Source: Balamuthia mandrillaris
Taxonomy: Eukaryota > Discosea > Longamoebia > Balamuthiidae
DNA: 32,925 nucleotides
NCBI GenBank assembly: GCA_031835245.1
Contig: JAVKOQ010000491.1
Coordinates: forward strand, 1 to 32,925
Reading direction: 5' to 3'
The position numbers were made by a program, and so were the translations under genes. The notes below the pieces were generated by a model, which worked only from the letters and a program-made list of their open reading frames with translations, did not search any database and was not told the origin of the DNA. Shown piece after piece: positions 30,632-32,925 of the stretch (the first letter of the stretch is position 1; each line of letters begins with the position of its first letter).

Positions 30632-31836
30632 TTTTTTGTCTTCGGCCCATGCCCATCGACAATGAAGGTGTTATGGGAGTATCAATGCAAACATCATACC
30701 AAGGGCATTCACGGCACTCCCACTGTCGATGGAGACATGGTTTACATCGGAGGCTACGATGGTCACATGTATGGCATCGACAGGCATGATGGAGAGCTCG
30801 TGTGGGTGAACAAAGTGGGAGGCTCCATTGGCGCCTCGTCGTTGGTGTTTAAGGACACGCTCTTGATTGGAGTGGAGGTCTTCAGAGGCCAATCTGGCGG
30901 ATGGCTCATTGGCTTGGATAAGAATACTGGCATTGAAAACTTTAGATCGCAACTTCTTGGTACTCTCTTCTTCTTCTTCTTCTTCTTCTTGTTCTTCTTC
31001 TTCTTGTTCTTCTTCTTCTTCTTGTTCTTCTTGTTCTTCTTCTTGTTCTTCTTCTTCTGTACTCCCTGCCATTGCCTCTGTCTAATCCCTATCTTATCTT
31101 TTTTACATTTGCTTATTGTATCAGACGATTTCTGTCATTCGAGCCCAGCGTTTGATGAAGAGACGGGGCTGGCCTTTATGGGTGACAACAGTGGCTTGTT
31201 ATCATGCTGGAACGTTACTGCCCACTTACAGTCTGGTGATACTCGCAATCCTCAGGTTTGTCTTTCTCCATTCCTTCTTTCTTCCTTTTCTAATCACTTC
31301 ACTTTCTCTTCTTTCCTCCTTTGTCTCGTAGACAAACTTTTGGGACAGAACTATCCAAGCGCCAAGAGAATGGGAGTTTAAATCTCTCAACAACTACGGC
31401 AGGGGCAAGCATGGAGACATCAAGTCTACTCCAATGGTTTATCGCGACCTCGTCTACTTCACCTCCTGGGACAGGAATATCTACGCCCTCAACAAATTTA
31501 CTGGCAAAATGGTTTTCTTCTGTGCTTTTTTGTTCTTCTTTTCTCTGCTTCTTTGCTTCTTTGTAATCTTTGGCTATGAGTTTGCTCATTTCTCATTTTC
31601 TTATATAAACAAACGAACAAAACAGGAATGGCACTACAAAACAAAAGGATCAATAATGTCATCGCCAGCCATCGATCCCACGCGCAACTTGGTGGTGGTC
31701 GGCAGCAGCGACCAATCCATCTATTGCTTGGATGCACGGACAGGGGCGCTGCGCTGGTCCATCCCTACCGATGGTGGCATCATGTCCAGCGCTACCATTC
31801 TCCCACATGAAGGCGTTGCCATCATAGGTTTGCTTT

Positions 31837-31880
<44 letters not shown>

Positions 31881-32121
31881 TCTCTCTCTCTCTCTCTCTC
31901 ACTAAACGTTTGCACAAATAGGATCAGGAACATCAAGAAACGATTGGTCGGCGAGCGGAGGAGGAAGAGGCATTTGGGTCGTCGACATCGAAACCGGACA
32001 AGTGCTCCAGACCTTGGCTCTCAGGTCCGGTCTCACAGGAATGCCGGTCGCCGTTCGTTCCAACTTATACGCCTTTGACCACTTGGGCTATCTTTATTCT
32101 TTCTCTTCGCGAATTGTTTAA
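30006..32121 (+). CDS. Membrane-anchored PQQ-repeat beta-propeller protein
   Basis: Six exons (30006-30581, 30668-30959, 31125-31255, 31332-31511, 31626-31827, 31922-32121) give 526 aa. A short cytosolic N-terminus is followed by one transmembrane helix (YLLLFLLLSSLVILYLSLSF), so the rest should be luminal or extracellular. The body is made of PQQ-type blades, each with a YxGxxDGxxYAxDxxTGxxxW signature: VIYIGTDRGTLLAAS with RATGEVLW; MVYIGGYDGHMYGID with RHDGELVW; LVYFTSWDRNIYALN with KFTGKMEW; LVVVGSSDQSIYCLD with ARTGALRW; a last blade ends GYLYSFSSRIV. This is the fold of bacterial BamB and quinoprotein dehydrogenases. I see no catalytic loop that would make it an enzyme, so a binding or scaffolding role is likelier. 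Two introns fall within one codon of each other's equivalent position (after TGE and after TGKM), as if spread with the repeats. Confidence 0.88.
30967..31058 (+). repeat. (CTT)n microsatellite in PQQ-gene intron
   Basis: TTC triplets interrupted by TTG triplets, inside the intron 30960-31124. Sense-strand pyrimidines again. Confidence 0.9.
31838..31900 (+). repeat. Compound (CT)n-(CA)n-(CT)n microsatellite
   Basis: CT run 31838-31861, CA run 31862-31880, CT run 31881-31900, in the last PQQ-gene intron (31828-31921). It is the only CA repeat noticed in the window. Confidence 0.95.
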
Positions 32122-32652
32122 ACAAAAGTTTTTTTAAAGTTGTTTGTAGAAAAAAAAGTTATATTCGTTTTATCATCCGGGAAAAAAAAACGATTCCAAG
32201 AGGATCAGTCGAAGGGTTGCCTTGACTCTCCACAAACCAGCAGAACAACCTCCTGTACTACGTCCACGGTGACTTCGCCCTACAAATACTGCTGACCTAA
32301 AGCTCCAACTCTCATCCTTGATACTTACTCGTAAGTACGCCGTTCTAACCGTATGTTTTGGTAAGTTGAATCCCTCAACAGGCCTTGATGATATCGTTCA
32401 TGGTCGTCGAGTCAGATATTATCACCACTGATATCATGTTGGCCTTCACGTGTTTCAGTTCCTGCTTTCTTTTTCTTTTGCTTGTGTGTACTTCTCTGGA
32501 TCTGAGAGATACTCTATCCAACCCTTTCTAAGACAAATACTGCTGTTGCTGGAGGCGCCCTCGCTGGTGGCCTTCTCTTTTACCTCATCGTACGTACAGA
32601 ACCCTTAGAGGAGGAGGAGCAGAGTGGTCTAAACGGCCGGATGCTTTTATTT
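32122..32652. other. 531-bp region between PQQ gene and CUL4, content uncertain
   Basis: No confident gene. Features: a strong donor GTAAGTACG at 32331 with a CTAACC branch-like site (32345-32350) and two possible acceptors (CCTCAACAG, 32381; GTGTTTCAG, 32458); a possible box C/D snoRNA (next entry); and a plus-strand hydrophobic stretch AVAGGALAGGLLFYLIV (about 32540-32592) followed by RTEPLEEEEQSG, which could be the last exon of a tiny membrane protein. The 13-mer ACAAATACTGCTG occurs twice (32282 and 32534). A short spliced transcript on the plus strand seems likely, but whether it codes is unclear. Confidence 0.35.
32376..32441 (+). ncRNA. Candidate intronic box C/D snoRNA
   Basis: Box C-like TGATGA (32386-32391) and box D CTGA (32428-32431) are flanked by a perfect 5-bp terminal stem (CAACA 32376-32380 with TGTTG 32437-32441), each 4-5 nt from its box. 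The unit is 66 nt and would lie inside an intron 32331-32458 (GTAAGT...TTTCAG). The R of the box C consensus is T here, and clear C'/D' boxes are missing. I could not match the presumed guide (upstream of box D) to an rRNA from memory. Confidence 0.3.
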
Positions 32653-32925
32653 TTAAGCGAGATAATTGTAAAGAGAGGCATTCTTGGAGTCACGTTCTAA
32701 ATAGTCGCGATCGATTAAGCTTTCGATTCGCTTCTTCACATCAGCCGGCTTGTGTTATTGTTTTTTTAAAAGAGGTTCAAAGTCAGAAATACAGATACAT
32801 AACAGAAATAAAAAGCTAAAGAAGAGAGGCAACGAACCTTGAGAGGGAATTTGAGTTGTTGATAAAGTTCAGACATGAGGAGGTTGTGAGAGAGCGTCTT
32901 TCGCATTTTCATGATGCGGACGATG
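32653..32925 (-). CDS. CUL4: Cullin-4 C-terminal end (neddylation/winged-helix B), partial
   Basis: Exons 32925-32838 and 32748-32653 (intron 89 nt) encode the last 60 residues of a cullin; the 5' part is outside the window. [20 protein letters not shown] is the conserved neddylation segment, with the acceptor lysine (in RIMK) at 32907-32909. [29 protein letters not shown] and the terminal NYLA follow. KMRKTLxHNxLxxELYxQLKFP is closest to CUL4, rather than CUL1 or CUL3. CUL4 scaffolds DDB1-based ubiquitin ligases (CRL4) with RBX1 at this C-terminal region. The gene is on the minus strand, converging on the PQQ gene. Confidence 0.94.

Noticed and set aside
32325-32340. ATACTTACTCGTAAGT as the 5' end of a U1 snRNA
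   Set aside because: ATACTTAC resembles the U1 start, but no U1 stems or Sm site follow, and the GTAAGT is better read as a splice donor.
1-32925. Transposon, LTR or viral element
   Set aside because: I saw no reverse transcriptase, integrase, transposase, capsid sequence or terminal repeats of useful length anywhere in the window.

Overview
The window is a gene-dense stretch of a nuclear protist genome. Genes are interrupted by short GT-AG introns (about 48-380 nt, most 55-110 nt) with pyrimidine-rich bodies and CTAAC/CTAAT branch sites. The content is strictly eukaryotic: Ras, RasGAP, gamma-tubulin complex, CCR4-NOT, cullin/neddylation and lysosomal proteins. Compact genes, A-rich promoters, CT/CTT microsatellites and this gene set fit a free-living amoeba-like organism, possibly a discosean amoebozoan. 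That assignment is inference from gene content, not something the sequence proves.

Layout, left to right: an unassigned 5' coding fragment leading into a RasGAP gene (+, to 4582); a peroxisomal catalase (-, 4739-6214); a small LAMTOR4-like Ragulator subunit (+, 6790-7610); an unrecognised MGC-starting zinc-ribbon protein (-, 7720-8493); a Ras GTPase (-, 8928-9791); a 1.15 kb divergent promoter region; an HGSNAT-like lysosomal acetyltransferase (+, 10946-14122); an F-box/WD40 protein (-, 14183-15901); an FHA-PH protein (-, 16163-18062); gamma-tubulin complex component 3 (-, 18287-21850); a secreted DUF1996 protein (-, 21914-23022); CNOT10 (-, 23395-26336); a tRNA-like and inverted-repeat patch; DCUN1D (+, 26794-28737); a small type I membrane protein with a PSI-like ectodomain (+, 29052-29726); a membrane-anchored PQQ beta-propeller protein (+, 30006-32121); a 0.5 kb region that may hold a box C/D snoRNA or a short gene; and the C-terminal end of a cullin-4 (-, 32653 to the right edge).

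I rebuilt exon structures by requiring frame continuity and family conservation across each junction. For every spliced gene complete in the window the exon lengths sum to a multiple of three: 809 aa HGSNAT, 957 aa GCP3, 905 aa CNOT10, 256 aa DCUN1D, 446 aa F-box/WD40, 491 aa FHA-PH, 526 aa PQQ protein, 343 aa DUF1996, 203 aa Ras, 136 aa PSI-like, 89 aa LAMTOR4-like.

Functional pairs: a Ras and a RasGAP; two lysosomal proteins (LAMTOR4-like, HGSNAT); and DCUN1D with CUL4, the neddylation co-factor and one of its substrates about 4 kb apart. The most unusual things seen are a predicted 5-nt coding microexon, two genes whose first coding exon is apparently only the ATG, pyrimidine microsatellites held on the sense strand of introns, and a few proteins with no recognised family.
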